From Photobacterium salinisoli (GTDB taxonomy: Bacteria > Pseudomonadota > Gammaproteobacteria > Enterobacterales > Vibrionaceae), in assembly GCF_003614885.1 (NCBI RefSeq), contig NZ_QZMS01000011.1:1240001-1304000 (forward strand): a DNA stretch of 64,000 nucleotides, read 5' to 3'. The position numbers and the translations under genes were made by a program. The notes beneath the pieces were generated by a model. That model saw only the letters and a program-made list of their open reading frames with translations. It made no database searches and was not told the origin of the DNA. Positions 16,283 to 26,211 of this stretch are shown here, piece by piece. Positions within the stretch are counted from its first letter, which is position 1; every line of letters begins with the position of its first letter.

Positions 16283-18241
16283 TTAAGTGGCAGGGATGAG
16301 GATCATCATAGATACGGGACGGACCAGGCAGTCTGACTGGTGAATATTCCGAACAGTCAGCTGCTCCTCAGCGGTATCAACCAGACAAGTCCAGCTGTGC
16401 AGTGACGAGGGCAAGCGGAAGCGTAACGGATAATCATCAGGGTTGAGCAGATAAAGCAGGGCGTTGTTATCGTCGGCCTCAATCAGACAGGAAAATGGCT
16501 GGCGTCCTGCCCAATTCTGGTCAGCCATTGGTGTTCCTGCGGGAGTCAGCCAGCTTATAGAGGCTGGTGCAGACGCCTTGCCTGCCATTGCCTTCATGAT
16601 AGCGGGCATGACAGCCTGACGATGCTGAATCAGTGATTGCAGCCAGATCCTGAACTTGTACTCTTCTCCTGAAAGTGACCAGTTTACCCAGCTGGTGTCA
16701 TTGTCCTGACAATAAGCATTGTTATTTCCCTGTTGGCTGTGGGAGTGCAAGTCAGCGCCTAACAGATGAGGAATACCCAGACTGAACAATAAGCTGGTCA
16801 TTAGGTTGCGCTTTTGCTTTTCCCGTCTTTTTTGAATAGCGGCTGTTGTAGCTAATCCTTCTGTCCCCTGATTATTGGAGCGGTTATCTGGATGACCGTC
16901 ACGATTATTTTCGCCATTGGCGTGATTATGCCTGTGATTGAATGACACCAGATCCTGCAGCGTAAAACCATCGTGATAACAAATGTAATTGATACTGTAT
17001 TTTTGCGGCCAGTTCTGGGCAGGAAACAGTGCTTGCGAACCTAACAGGTGAGGGGCAATAGCAGCATCAGGGGCATCATGCAGCCAGAAACTGCGCCAAT
17101 TGTCCCGGAACTGGTCGTTGCATTCATGCCAGCCGGCAGGAAAAGCGCCTGACTGATAGCCATCAGGCCCTATGTCCCAGGGCTCGGCAATCAGTTTTAC
17201 GCTGCTGAGCAACGGATCATTGCGTATCGCGGCAAAGAAAGCAGAGTCTGACGAAAAGTGGTCATGGTTCCGGCCCAGCGTTGCCGCAAGATCAAACCGA
17301 AACCCATCCACCTGATAATGCAGTACCCAGCTACGCAACGACTGCAATATGGCCTGCAATATCGGCGGGTGACTGACATCCAGGGTATTGCCACAGCCGG
17401 TATAGTTTTTGAACAGCCCCTGTTCGTCCTTTAAATAGCTTTGGCTGTCGAGTGCTTTAAAGTGAAATACCGGACCGTTATTTCCTTCTTCGGCCGTATG
17501 GTTGTACACCACATCAAGAATAACTTCTATGCCGTGAGCATGCAGGGTGCGAATCATGGTTTTACACTCTCGCACCGGATCGGCTGAGGCGAAACGTTCG
17601 TCTGGTGCAGACCATGCGATAGGGTTGTAGCCCCAGAAATTGGTCAGGGATTTGGCAGCGAGGTGCGTTTCATCCGCTTTTGCGGCAATCGGCATGAGTT
17701 GCAGACTGGTGATGCCTGATTGTTTGAAATGGGTCAACATCGCAGGGTGGCACAGCCCTGAATACGTGCCGCGCAGATTGTCGGGCAGATCGGGGTTGGC
17801 CTTGGTATAGCCTTTCACATGCACTTCACACAGCACTGTTTTCTCCGGATCTATGGCCGGGCGCTCGCATCCTTGCCAGTCGAAATCATGGCAAGTGGTG
17901 TAGGCTATCCATTCTGGTGCAGTGACCAGGTCTGAGTCCGGATGAGGTGCCGGCTGGTGCTGTACCCGGTGGGCATGGGGATCAAGCAGCCACTGTGCTG
18001 AAGAACCAGTTGCTGTTGTCACAAGAAAGGCATAGCCGGTGTTTTTAACTATGCCCCGAATGAACACATGCCAGTGATTACTCTCTTGGCGCTGAAGACT
18101 ATGGCGGGCGGTGCAAATGCCTTCCTTGTCGAATAACACCACCTCCAGAGTAAGAATATCCGGACCATGTAAAAGGAAATGGCAGCCTTCGCTTGTGAGT
18201 GTAGATCCAAAGCCGATGTCGGTTTGCTGCATGAAAGACAA
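16283..18241 (-). CDS. glgX: GH13 glycogen/maltodextrin debranching enzyme (GlgX/isoamylase-like)
   Basis: An alpha-1,6-glucosidase of family GH13 acting on branched maltodextrins or glycogen. Order of domains: an N-terminal isoamylase-type beta-sandwich (CBM48) in the first 140 or so residues, then the TIM barrel. The barrel carries VILDVVYNHTAE, the nucleophile in DGFRFDLAATLG, the acid/base in LIAEPWDIG and YHDGFTLQDLVSFNHRHN, followed by a C-terminal beta domain. The longer frame from 18295 would start inside the lamB terminator, so the start is placed at TTG 18241, which has GGGA nine bases upstream; ATG 18232 is the alternative. It follows lamB on the same strand, which suggests maltodextrin use. 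Confidence 0.85.
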   Translation of the reverse strand: MSFMQQTDIGFGSTLTSEGCHFLLHGPDILTLEVVLFDKEGICTARHSLQRQESNHWHVFIRGIVKNTGYAFLVTTATGSSAQWLLDPHAHRVQHQPAPHPDSDLVTAPEWIAYTTCHDFDWQGCERPAIDPEKTVLCEVHVKGYTKANPDLPDNLRGTYSGLCHPAMLTHFKQSGITSLQLMPIAAKADETHLAAKSLTNFWGYNPIAWSAPDERFASADPVRECKTMIRTLHAHGIEVILDVVYNHTAEEGNNGPVFHFKALDSQSYLKDEQGLFKNYTGCGNTLDVSHPPILQAILQSLRSWVLHYQVDGFRFDLAATLGRNHDHFSSDSAFFAAIRNDPLLSSVKLIAEPWDIGPDGYQSGAFPAGWHECNDQFRDNWRSFWLHDAPDAAIAPHLLGSQALFPAQNWPQKYSINYICYHDGFTLQDLVSFNHRHNHANGENNRDGHPDNRSNNQGTEGLATTAAIQKRREKQKRNLMTSLLFSLGIPHLLGADLHSHSQQGNNNAYCQDNDTSWVNWSLSGEEYKFRIWLQSLIQHRQAVMPAIMKAMAGKASAPASISWLTPAGTPMADQNWAGRQPFSCLIEADDNNALLYLLNPDDYPLRFRLPSSLHSWTCLVDTAEEQLTVRNIHQSDCLVRPVSMMILIPAT

Positions 18242-18255
18242 GTTCGTAATTCCCT

Positions 18256-18287
18256 GAAAAACAACAGCCAGTCTGGGACTGGCTGTT
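18256..18287 (-). terminator. Rho-independent terminator of lamB
   Basis: AACAGCCAGT and ACTGGCTGTT (plus-strand 18263-18272 and 18278-18287) form a 10-bp stem; on the minus strand GTTTTT follows. It lies between lamB (ends 18313) and the debranching gene, and some read-through would be needed to co-express the two. Confidence 0.85.
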
Positions 18288-18312
18288 TTTAACACATGTA
18301 ATTAGTGTTTGA

Positions 18313-19521
18313 TTACCACCAGGCTTCAACCTGAGCACCAATGTTGTACTCAGTATCGTTTCCGGTGCCAAAGGCATTGTCGTTATCGTAATCAGACAGG
18401 TAGCTGGCGTAGAAACGCAGTTCCGGACGTGCCCAGAAGCTTGGCCCTGCGGTTAACGCCTGAGCGATAGTCAGCTTGCTGCCAGACTTGTCAACGCCAG
18501 AATTGTCTTCGTCATAGTAACCGGCTTCGAAGATAGTCTTGACGTTATCGTTCCACTTGTATTCAGGGCGGATAACAGCACTGATGATAGTGTGATCATC
18601 TTTGTTGTCGTAGCTGGTGTTTGCGTAAATCAGCTGGTGGCCAATTTCCCAGGTGGAAGAGGGTGCAATCACGCCCCAGTTGATCAGGCGGTAACCCTGT
18701 GCACCATCGTCTGAGGTGGCGTTGAAATAGTGACCCGCACCCAGGCCAGCCATTTGCTCACCGTACCCTTCGGTACCGAACTGCAGCACCGTTTTGTTGA
18801 AGCCGTCCAGGAATCCATTCTGAGTCAGCTCAGCTGTCAGCATCACGCCGTCATTGAAATCATTGGCTGCATCTTGATCGTCTGTTGCGTTGACCAGGCC
18901 GTAGTTCACACCCAGTTCCAGGCTGGCATTGCTCCACAGGCCCAGACCAGCATAACGCACATCAAAGTTGTTGACGTTTACGTCGCCGGAATCATCACGA
19001 ATCACAGCAAAAGACATTTTGCCCGGACCTGCACTCAGGTTTTCCAGGCCGGCACCCGCGCCTGATGTGTCCCAGTAGTAGAAGTCAGAGATATGGATGT
19101 CGTGGCGCTGGTAGTAACGCTTACCTGCCCAGAAAGCAGCATCCTGATCGCCTGCAATGAAACCTTTCGCGACCACATTGAACTGGCGTAACGCGATGTT
19201 ATCAGATTTATCGTCATTGACACCCAACGCTTCAAAGTCACTTGAACCGTCAGTAGCAACAGCCAGCATCGAGTCAACATAGAATGATTTGCCATTCTCG
19301 TTGTACACTTCCTTGCCCAAACCCAGTTCGCCATAGACGTCATCTTCGTTACCCAGACGGCCGACTTTGTTTTTCTCGTAAGCGACCGTTGCACCGTTTT
19401 CGCCGCTCACACCGACGCCAGCACGCATATAACCGTGAAAGTCCACTTCTGCATGCGTTGCGGCAGACATCAGTGCTGCGGAGACTGCAGCGGCTGTCAG
19501 GCAGATTTTGTTCAGTTTCAT
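18313..19521 (-). CDS. lamB: Maltoporin LamB
   Basis: An 18-stranded trimeric outer-membrane channel for maltose and maltodextrins. The 402 residues begin with a signal peptide ending THA before [13 protein letters not shown]. The LamB hallmark [21 protein letters not shown] is present at its usual place, followed by strands with alternating aromatic residues. The protein ends in Trp-Trp, a terminal aromatic typical of BAM substrates. The gene sits about 14.6 kb from malK-malEFG, unlike the contiguous E. coli arrangement, but its upstream region shares a 13-base element with that locus. Confidence 0.95.
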   Translation of the reverse strand: MKLNKICLTAAAVSAALMSAATHAEVDFHGYMRAGVGVSGENGATVAYEKNKVGRLGNEDDVYGELGLGKEVYNENGKSFYVDSMLAVATDGSSDFEALGVNDDKSDNIALRQFNVVAKGFIAGDQDAAFWAGKRYYQRHDIHISDFYYWDTSGAGAGLENLSAGPGKMSFAVIRDDSGDVNVNNFDVRYAGLGLWSNASLELGVNYGLVNATDDQDAANDFNDGVMLTAELTQNGFLDGFNKTVLQFGTEGYGEQMAGLGAGHYFNATSDDGAQGYRLINWGVIAPSSTWEIGHQLIYANTSYDNKDDHTIISAVIRPEYKWNDNVKTIFEAGYYDEDNSGVDKSGSKLTIAQALTAGPSFWARPELRFYASYLSDYDNDNAFGTGNDTEYNIGAQVEAWW

Positions 19522-20121
19522 TGCTTAAACTCCTTGATGGATGCGTTTTTATTATCTTGTTTGCCTTCGGCTCCGCCGAAAGCAGTAATCAGAGTGTTCA
19601 GGTACAGATAATGCTCACCCTGATCAGCGCGTCCTTTCGTCAACGTTGCACTGTATGAAATTAATCCTAGTGCTTTTTTTGATAAGGATGCGTCCGTAGT
19701 GGATGTTTTTATTCTGCGCCTGCAATAAAGACGTAACATCCTCCCTGAAACGATTGATTTATGGAGTAGCTGGGGGGCTGAGTGTGTGGATCACACTTTG
19801 TAGGGGGAGAATCAAAAAAATAGGATCAAACGTCATTTTTTGAATAGCTGATCACAAAATTTCACCAATGCGATGTTATCCAGGTTAAAAACGGATAGTG
19901 AGATCACGCTTTGTCCGGGAGGAGAGCAATCGTCCGTCTATCTGGAACGTTGATCGGATACAGTCTGTAACTGATTTGTTTGTTATCAATTGATGATTTA
20001 GACGATGCCCACACTTTAATTGTTCAGTTGCCGGTCAGGCCGAACTTTCTTGCTTGTAATCAGCAGAGTTGCATATCTTTTTCTATGTTCTTCAATAATG
20101 ATTTTGTGCAAAGGATTGGCA
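19522..20121. promoter_or_regulatory. lamB control region with MalT-like and CRP-like elements
   Basis: A 600-base region without a gene between divergent lamB and the rhodanese gene. ACATCCTCCCTGA at 19736-19748 is identical to a sequence at 35535-35547 before malE; its reverse strand contains GGGAGGATG, close to the MalT box GGGGA(T/G)GAGG. Two imperfect direct repeats, GATCACACTTTG (from 19789) and GATCACGCTTTG (from 19902), are each followed by a purine run (AGGGGGAGA, CGGGAGGAGA). They look like paired CRP half-sites and MalT boxes. The exact promoter was not resolved. Confidence 0.55.
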
Positions 20122-20517
20122 ATGCGGTTTTTTGTATGTTTATTCGGGCTACTGACTTTTCAGTCGCAGGCAAACTGGTTCAGCGCTGAATATGCGCATG
20201 GTGTGACTCAGGAAAAGGTTGAGGTGCTGGCAAAAGCACAACGTGAAGGGGCTGTACTGTTCATTGATACCCGAGAACCGGATGAATATGCAGAATCGCA
20301 CATTCCAGGCGCCATAAATATTCCACTGCGAGAAATCAATGAGCTTAATGTTTCAGATATGGAAGGTTATGGCTATGTTGTCCCATATTGTTTGAAAGAC
20401 TTCCGCGGTTTTGAAACAGCAAAAGCACTGCAGAATAAAGGGCTCAAGAATGTTGTTTTAATGGAACCGGCGGGTTTAAACGGCTGGCGTTCCGCCGGAC
20501 TCCCAACTGAACAATGA
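20122..20517 (+). CDS. Periplasmic rhodanese-domain protein
   Basis: A single-domain sulfurtransferase-type protein of 131 residues, with a signal peptide (hydrophobic stretch ending SQA before NWF). The rhodanese fold is shown by VLFIDTREPDEYAESHIPGA, and the active loop around Cys90 in PYCLKDFRG. The start at 20122 is set by AAAGGA before the ATG; the frame is open further upstream from 20020 but without a good site. The gene opens a run of closely spaced exported or membrane proteins that continues to the RHS toxin. A role in sulfur or redox handling of exported cysteines is possible but not shown. Confidence 0.8.
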   Translation: MRFFVCLFGLLTFQSQANWFSAEYAHGVTQEKVEVLAKAQREGAVLFIDTREPDEYAESHIPGAINIPLREINELNVSDMEGYGYVVPYCLKDFRGFETAKALQNKGLKNVVLMEPAGLNGWRSAGLPTEQ

Positions 20518-20537
20518 TCATGAACCAGGGAGCGGTG

Positions 20538-21185
20538 ATGTTGAAAATCAATCGGGTGCAATGTCTATTTATAATGCTGTTTATCGTGTTTCTGCCGCTG
20601 ATCGTATGGAGCAGAAATACTGGCAATCCGTTTCTGTATTTCACTGATTTCGTCCCTGTTGGTCAGGGATTTTACGTCCTGTCTAAACTGGCGGCTTTGA
20701 TTTCTCTGCTCCTTTTTGGTGTTCAGGCGCTCATCGGGCTATTTCACGTCAAATTCAGTTTTGCAAACAAGCAAAGGGTGCATCGTTGGGTCGGGGTAAG
20801 TGTGCTCCTGATGGTATTGCTCCATGTCAGTGGCTTTATTGCGGCAACTTCACTCAGAAGCGGTCACTTTACAGGCCATTTTTTACTGCCGGATATTGAC
20901 GATTATTATCACGCGCGAATTACGGTAGGGCTGGTTGCGCTGATTCTGATCCTGTCGGCTGTTTTTGCCAGAATCTGGCTGTCCGGGACATTGCAAAAAT
21001 GGGGGCACCTGTTTGCGATGCCAGCGTTTTATCTGGCTGCCTGGCACGCTTTGTCAATTGGTACGGAGTCGCGTCATCCCATCATACAGATGGTGTTGAT
21101 TGTGATGATGATACTGATTGGTATCGGTATTCTCCGAAGATTATTACTCCGTCTGAAACCGATGCGAAGGGTCAGTACAGGATGA
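20538..21185 (+). CDS. Ferric-reductase-like heme membrane protein (MsrQ/YedZ-type fold)
   Basis: An integral membrane protein of about 215 residues with six hydrophobic segments and paired histidines placed to bind two hemes: HRWVG and VLLHVSG in adjacent helices, then HLFAMP and AAWHALS. This is the pattern of ferric-reductase-like transmembrane domains. The start at 20538 has GGGAG five bases upstream; earlier ATGs at 20514 and 20520 are possible and would overlap the rhodanese gene by four bases or end next to it. Together with the rhodanese it suggests a redox step in the envelope. The partner is unknown. Confidence 0.7.
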   Translation: MLKINRVQCLFIMLFIVFLPLIVWSRNTGNPFLYFTDFVPVGQGFYVLSKLAALISLLLFGVQALIGLFHVKFSFANKQRVHRWVGVSVLLMVLLHVSGFIAATSLRSGHFTGHFLLPDIDDYYHARITVGLVALILILSAVFARIWLSGTLQKWGHLFAMPAFYLAAWHALSIGTESRHPIIQMVLIVMMILIGIGILRRLLLRLKPMRRVSTG

Positions 21186-22036
21186 AAGTATGGCTCATCC
21201 TCCTTGTTACCTTGTGGCTACCGTCGTTGAGCCTGGCACAGGATTTACCCCGCGGAATGTCGTTTATTGGTCTGACAGCGGAAGGCTGGCGGGCATTTAC
21301 TGTGGGTGAAAGTGGCCAGCCTGAGCTGGTCAACGATTTGATTGAGCCCAGAGAATTCACCTGGTCGCCATCAGCGGATCGTATGGTGTTCATTTATGCC
21401 GACGGCACCATTGCTGAAAGGCAAAATGCTGCCACACAAATCATAGTGTTAAATGACGCTCGGGATGCTTTTACGCAAATTCGACTCAGCAGGAAAGGAC
21501 AGGAACTCATTGCCATCCGATTGTTTGAACGAAAAAGTGAGTATACAGCACTGTCGGTTTGGCAACCGCAGCGCCAGCATTTTTCAGATATTCATCAACA
21601 GCTTGGTAAAATATTTGACCCAAGCGCAAATGACGATAAATACATGTTCAGTGTTGTCACATGCATGCTGGACTGCGGTGGGATTGTTCAGGAAGCTTGG
21701 GTAAAAGATCGGGCGACTCGCGATGCAAAGCAACTGACGCTGCACAATGGAATATTAAGGTATCCGATCTGGGATACGCATCAGCAACGGACTGTGTATA
21801 GCTTACGAACGAAAAAGCATTTTCAGCTGTGGCAAACCAACAAATCCGGAGAATCAACACAGCTGACCCGAACGGATGCCACAGATCTCTGGCCATCATT
21901 GTCACACACTGGCGAGCTTTTTTTCGTACGCCGGACAGGTGGTCGCGGCCAGTTAATGCAAATGAGTGACGAGGGTGAAAAACAGATTCAGTTGGATCAT
22001 ATTCGCGATATCAGGGATTTGGAGATTACACAGTGA
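21182..22036 (+). CDS. Exported TolB-like beta-propeller protein
   Basis: A 284-residue exported protein: signal peptide at residues 1-19 (LSLA before QDL), then repeated beta-strand blocks with TolB/WD40-like phrases such as FTWSPSADRMVFI, ILRYPIWDTHQQRTVYS and DLWPSLSHTGELFFV. A cysteine pair in CMLDCGG may form a disulfide. It overlaps the preceding gene (ATGA) and the following one (GTGA) by four bases each, so the three are translationally coupled. The ligand is unknown; a protein-protein platform is the usual role of such folds. Confidence 0.7.
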   Translation: MKVWLILLVTLWLPSLSLAQDLPRGMSFIGLTAEGWRAFTVGESGQPELVNDLIEPREFTWSPSADRMVFIYADGTIAERQNAATQIIVLNDARDAFTQIRLSRKGQELIAIRLFERKSEYTALSVWQPQRQHFSDIHQQLGKIFDPSANDDKYMFSVVTCMLDCGGIVQEAWVKDRATRDAKQLTLHNGILRYPIWDTHQQRTVYSLRTKKHFQLWQTNKSGESTQLTRTDATDLWPSLSHTGELFFVRRTGGRGQLMQMSDEGEKQIQLDHIRDIRDLEITQ

Positions 22037-23115
22037 AAATAGTGGAAAGTCGTTATGCTTGGTTAGTGTTGGTCATGATGACAGTGTTTCCATGGTTTGC
22101 TCAGGCTGATTCGCATCCTTTTGTAATAGAATCCTTTACTTCTCATACGTTTGATATTGCTCGCGATCAGCAATTTCCGATCATGATTCGTGTGGCTGAG
22201 GCAACTGAGCTTCAGGTTGATATTGTCTCGCCTGATGGTGATTTGGTGAAGACTTTATATCCGATGCAATCTACAGCTGCAGGTGTACTCAAGTTGTCCT
22301 GGAACGGGACGGACATGCGGAATCAGCCAGTGCCAAACGAAGCCTGGTTTCCTGTGATTCGTTACCGGCAAAACGGAACATTAATTTCTGTTTCCCCTCA
22401 AGACAGTTCTGGTGGGGAAGTGATTGAGCATGTGCCACTCACCATAGAGTCGCCTCACCGCTTGAAAATTAACCTGGATAGACCAGCCCGGGTTTTGATG
22501 CGTGCTGGCATTCAATCAGGGGCAATGTTACGCACCATTGTTAATTGGCAACCCAAAGCGGCGGGGGCCCATGTGATTCAGTGGAATGGTCGCGATACTT
22601 CAGATGTGTTTCCGTTTACCGGTCTGGAAAATTTCGCTGTGATGGCAACGGCGTATCAGCTCCCTGATAAAAGTATTATCACATGGCGGAATGAAGCAAA
22701 AAGCTACACACATTGGCGTCAGTCTTTGGGATACCCTGAACAATCTGCGGATCAGCGAGCCAGTATTCAGGAAACGCGAAACGGGCAATTACTTTCTAAG
22801 GTCTTTTTCAAACCCAAATACCTGCCTTTGGATCCACGTGTACAATTGAGGTTAAAACAACACCCGGAGAGCCAACTGGCCACCGTCGAAGTCGATATTC
22901 CTCAACAGGATCGCGGCCTGGTTGAAGAGAGTTTATATGAAGTCGGCTTTTTCATTGACGGTGAGTTCGTTTCGGAAGAAGAACAGGGCTATGTACCTTT
23001 TACCTGGCAATTTAAGCCCTCTAATTATTCGAAGGGCGTTCATTATCTGACCGTTAACATTACCGGATTCGACGGACAGGTGGGTGTTTCGTCCGTTAAA
23101 TTTGTGAATGAATAA
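22033..23115 (+). CDS. Exported protein with FlgD-like Ig domains
   Basis: A 360-residue exported protein with a signal peptide (FAQA before DSH). Two FlgD-type Ig-like domains can be seen. One is at about residues 45-120 with the hallmark LVKTLYP then LSWNGTDMRNQPV; the second is at about 145-225 with VIQWNGRDT. A third beta-rich region follows. Similar domains occur at the C-terminus of the protein encoded at 23346, linking the two genes functionally. The start is GTG at 22033, overlapping the upstream stop. No enzyme motif was found; a structural or scaffold role is inferred. Confidence 0.65.
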   Translation: MKIVESRYAWLVLVMMTVFPWFAQADSHPFVIESFTSHTFDIARDQQFPIMIRVAEATELQVDIVSPDGDLVKTLYPMQSTAAGVLKLSWNGTDMRNQPVPNEAWFPVIRYRQNGTLISVSPQDSSGGEVIEHVPLTIESPHRLKINLDRPARVLMRAGIQSGAMLRTIVNWQPKAAGAHVIQWNGRDTSDVFPFTGLENFAVMATAYQLPDKSIITWRNEAKSYTHWRQSLGYPEQSADQRASIQETRNGQLLSKVFFKPKYLPLDPRVQLRLKQHPESQLATVEVDIPQQDRGLVEESLYEVGFFIDGEFVSEEEQGYVPFTWQFKPSNYSKGVHYLTVNITGFDGQVGVSSVKFVNE

Positions 23116-23345
23116 TTGTTTCTCAGGGCTATTTGTTGGTGCGTTTCTTGATATTTCACTGACCCTAATACCGCGCACAAACAAAATAAGCGCCTCTTAA
23201 AGAAACTGATGGTGTTGTCATTTTCATAGCAAATTGCTGCTTCTCACCTTTCTGATAATCCACATTAAAAAGTAAACGAACAGCGGCTCTCGTTGTCTAG
23301 GCTTTTTCTATTCATTTATTCTCAGGTTTATTCAAAGGAAGCATG
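23116..23345. other. Intergenic region before the CBM/PKD gene
   Basis: About 230 bases with no gene. It is A+T-rich near its end and likely holds a promoter for the 23346-29714 genes. No clear box, hairpin or repeat was seen. Confidence 0.3.
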
Positions 23346-25760
23346 ATGAAAGCTTTTCATTATGTCGTCTTGGCATTTGTATTGATGACAAGTTGTCAGG
23401 CGGTAGCCGTTGAATTATTTGATGCACCGCCATGGCAGGAAACCCAGATTTATCGGGGGAAAGATCTTGTCGTGTATGAAGATCATTTATATCTGGCGAA
23501 ATTCTGGAACCGGGGTGAACAACCGGACGTTTCTCCTCATGTCTGGACGCCGATTTACATTAACAGTTTGCCGCCTGCCTGGTCCCGTCATGAGGTTTAC
23601 CGCCATGGCGATGCGGTGTTTTTCAATGGGAAGCTTTATCTTGCAGCCTGGTGGACGATTTGGTTGGAGCCGGGCAGTTTATCGCCTTGGGGACCATGGG
23701 TGTATCTCGGTGAAGCCGATCTGAGCGGACCGGATATTTCCCTCATCAGTCCGGAAGTCAATGAGCCGCTGACGAGTGAATATCAGCCAGTGATTGTACA
23801 GGTGACAGATGCACATCTGTCTCAGGAGCCTGCAGACTATACAGTTACATCAACAAAGAATACTGAATTTGCGTTGGAATGGCTGGAAGATAATTTAATC
23901 ATCAAGCCGCTTTCTCCCTGGGCAGATGGTGAATTTACCCTGGTTGTGAAAGCGGAAGATACCTGGGGTAATCAGTCAGAAGCACAGTTTTCTTTGCTCG
24001 CTGAAATTTCGGTGCCGATTCAATCGGAAATTATCGCAGTGCCAGCTTCCGGTGAAGCGCCGCTGAAAGTCTTGTTCAGTCCGAATATTACGACGGATAA
24101 AGCGATTAATTACTATCGCTGGGATTTTGATGGTGACGGGGTATTCGATCGCCAGGATACCGTTGGCAGAAGCCAGAGTTATACCTTCAATATGCCCGGT
24201 ACTTATCAGACGGCATTGGAAATTACCGACTCCATTGGTCGAAAAGATACGGGGTATATTGACATTGAAGTGGAGAATGCAGCGCCTGTTGTCAGTGCAT
24301 CAGTGAGTCAAACTAATGGTCATGTGCCCCTGACTGTGCAATTTACGGCAAGTGCAACAGACAATGAGGGGATCGCGAGCGTTGCGTGGGACTTTAACGG
24401 TGATGGGCAGGTGGATACGACCAGTGATACTGCCGGAACCGTGAGCTTTACTTTTGAGCAAGTCGGCAATTTTCAGGCGTCCGTGTCTGTGACCGACACG
24501 CTGGGCAAACAAACCCGGGTTGCGTTACCGAATATTGAAATTCGCGCTGTGGATCCGGACTCACCGACGGCCCGTGTTTCACTAGATAACCCGGCAGAGG
24601 ATGCTCCGCTGACGGTGACTTTGACACCGGCGGTCACTCACAGGGATTCTGTGTCTGTTCAGGATTTGCTCTGGGATTTCGATGGCGATGGGCTCACCGA
24701 TGAAATCACTTCTACCCTGGATCCGGTTCAGTGGGTTTACAAAAGTGCCGGCACCTTTTTCCCCACGCTGACGGTGCAGTTCAGTGACGGCAGCAGTGCC
24801 AAAGATGTTCAGCAGGTCACGGTACAGGAAAGTCTGAGCCTGAGCATTATTGGCAACAGTATCGATCCGACAGCCGGGCAGGCCGCACGGGTGAAAACCG
24901 TGATCAGTGCCAATCTGTCGCTGACCATACAAATTGAAGATCGCCTGGGTCAGATCGTCCGTACGCTTGTTCCCTGGCAGGAGAGGGAGGCAGGCGCTTA
25001 TGAAGATATCTGGAATGGACTGGATGCTCAGGGACAGCCACTGCCACAGGGCGATTATTATGCCGTGCTGAACTATCGCAAAGACGGCAGGGTTGTGCGT
25101 TTTGATTTACGTCCTTCTACTAGTGGCGCGGCCTATAACCCCAGTCGCAGCCGGATCCCCAGCACTTTTGAGCCCTATAACAACAAACCTTTGGTGATTG
25201 AGTTTACGCTGAACAAGCCTTCTGAGGTGACGGCGTTTATGGGGTTATTCAATACGAATACCCGCTTGGTGACCTTTAAAAACCGTGAACCGCTGGGGAA
25301 AGGTAAACACAGAATCGTGTGGAGTGGTTTGGGCGATGATGGCAAACCGGTTGTGACGACCGCTTCGAACAAGTTCCTGTTTGGGATTTGGGGATATTCG
25401 ATGGGGGATAATACCATCTTTTTGTCCTCCGGCCCGGTGCTGAACAGCTTTAAGGCACAGCCTTCTATCGTGGTACCGAATACCCATACCGAAACCAGCG
25501 ACGGCAACAGTCATCTGTCTTTCTCACTGAATAAACCTGCCGATATTGAACTTCGCGTCAGCGATATCGATACCGGTGCACTGGTTCGGCGGCAATTATT
25601 CAGCAATGTGGCTGCAGGGAATCAGCAACTTATCTGGGACGTGAAAGCCGACGATGGTAATGGAGTTGCTCCCGGGAAATATCGCCTCGGCATCCGTGCC
25701 ATCGACCCGCAAGGCTATGTCAGCCCGTACCTCTATACCGTCCTGCGGGTGTATTACTAA
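23346..25760 (+). CDS. Secreted protein with CBM5/12-like, PKD and FlgD-Ig domains
   Basis: An 804-residue exported, modular protein. After the signal peptide come two short chitin-binding-type (CBM5/12-like) modules at about 25-125, recognised by TQIYRGKDLVVYEDHLYLAK and a second VYRHGDAVFFNGKLYLA. Three PKD-type domains follow (about 225-505), each with a WDFDGDG or WDFNGDG core. The remaining 300 residues are three FlgD-like Ig domains (LVPWQEREAG...WNGLDAQGQPL). It should bind polysaccharide or act as an extracellular scaffold. ATG at 23343 and 23346 are both possible; AAGGA spacing favours the second. The gene is 37 bases from the next one, which leads directly into the RHS toxin. Confidence 0.75.
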   Translation: MKAFHYVVLAFVLMTSCQAVAVELFDAPPWQETQIYRGKDLVVYEDHLYLAKFWNRGEQPDVSPHVWTPIYINSLPPAWSRHEVYRHGDAVFFNGKLYLAAWWTIWLEPGSLSPWGPWVYLGEADLSGPDISLISPEVNEPLTSEYQPVIVQVTDAHLSQEPADYTVTSTKNTEFALEWLEDNLIIKPLSPWADGEFTLVVKAEDTWGNQSEAQFSLLAEISVPIQSEIIAVPASGEAPLKVLFSPNITTDKAINYYRWDFDGDGVFDRQDTVGRSQSYTFNMPGTYQTALEITDSIGRKDTGYIDIEVENAAPVVSASVSQTNGHVPLTVQFTASATDNEGIASVAWDFNGDGQVDTTSDTAGTVSFTFEQVGNFQASVSVTDTLGKQTRVALPNIEIRAVDPDSPTARVSLDNPAEDAPLTVTLTPAVTHRDSVSVQDLLWDFDGDGLTDEITSTLDPVQWVYKSAGTFFPTLTVQFSDGSSAKDVQQVTVQESLSLSIIGNSIDPTAGQAARVKTVISANLSLTIQIEDRLGQIVRTLVPWQEREAGAYEDIWNGLDAQGQPLPQGDYYAVLNYRKDGRVVRFDLRPSTSGAAYNPSRSRIPSTFEPYNNKPLVIEFTLNKPSEVTAFMGLFNTNTRLVTFKNREPLGKGKHRIVWSGLGDDGKPVVTTASNKFLFGIWGYSMGDNTIFLSSGPVLNSFKAQPSIVVPNTHTETSDGNSHLSFSLNKPADIELRVSDIDTGALVRRQLFSNVAAGNQQLIWDVKADDGNGVAPGKYRLGIRAIDPQGYVSPYLYTVLRVYY

Positions 25761-25797
25761 TGATCGTTCGTCTTATCAAATTACAGGTAAGCAGACT

Positions 25798-26211
25798 ATG
25801 AAATTTCTTATTGCCGTATTGTTCGCATGGGTGACAGCGCCCGTTATGGCCGCATGCAATCTGAGTATTGAGCAGTATGTTTCCATTGAGATTGAGTCAC
25901 GTCAGCATACGGTGGATGGAATGGCGCAACGCCTGATCTTGCTACAGCAACAGGCCAATGTGGATTTGATGTATGAAGCCGACTCGGAGATTGCGCAGAA
26001 AGTGAATGCAGCCTTCGCACGTTATGATTGTTCACCGGCAGAACATGCGCGTTTTGGCGTTGTGCATGAAGGGGATATTACCGTTTACCTGCTGTCTCAT
26101 CCGGAAAAACAGGCAAAGCTGGAGCAGATAAAGACACGATTCAATCAATACACGCAATCTATTCGCGCTATCCAGCCTGAAACGGTTCCCGCAGAGGAGA
26201 ATGCATCATGA
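25798..26211 (+). CDS. Small periplasmic protein upstream of the RHS toxin
   Basis: A 137-residue protein with a signal peptide (VMA before ACNLS). The mature part is mostly helical and probably coiled, with two cysteines (Cys after the signal, and YDCSPAEHARFG) that could pair. Its stop overlaps the RHS start by four bases (ATGA), so it is translationally coupled to the toxin. That makes a chaperone, adaptor or export factor for the RHS protein a reasonable guess, though nothing in its sequence names a family. Confidence 0.65.
   Translation: MKFLIAVLFAWVTAPVMAACNLSIEQYVSIEIESRQHTVDGMAQRLILLQQQANVDLMYEADSEIAQKVNAAFARYDCSPAEHARFGVVHEGDITVYLLSHPEKQAKLEQIKTRFNQYTQSIRAIQPETVPAEENAS

Noticed and set aside
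18232..18295. Longer N-terminus of the GlgX-like protein from 18295
   Set aside because: It would begin inside the lamB terminator hairpin and has no ribosome binding site.
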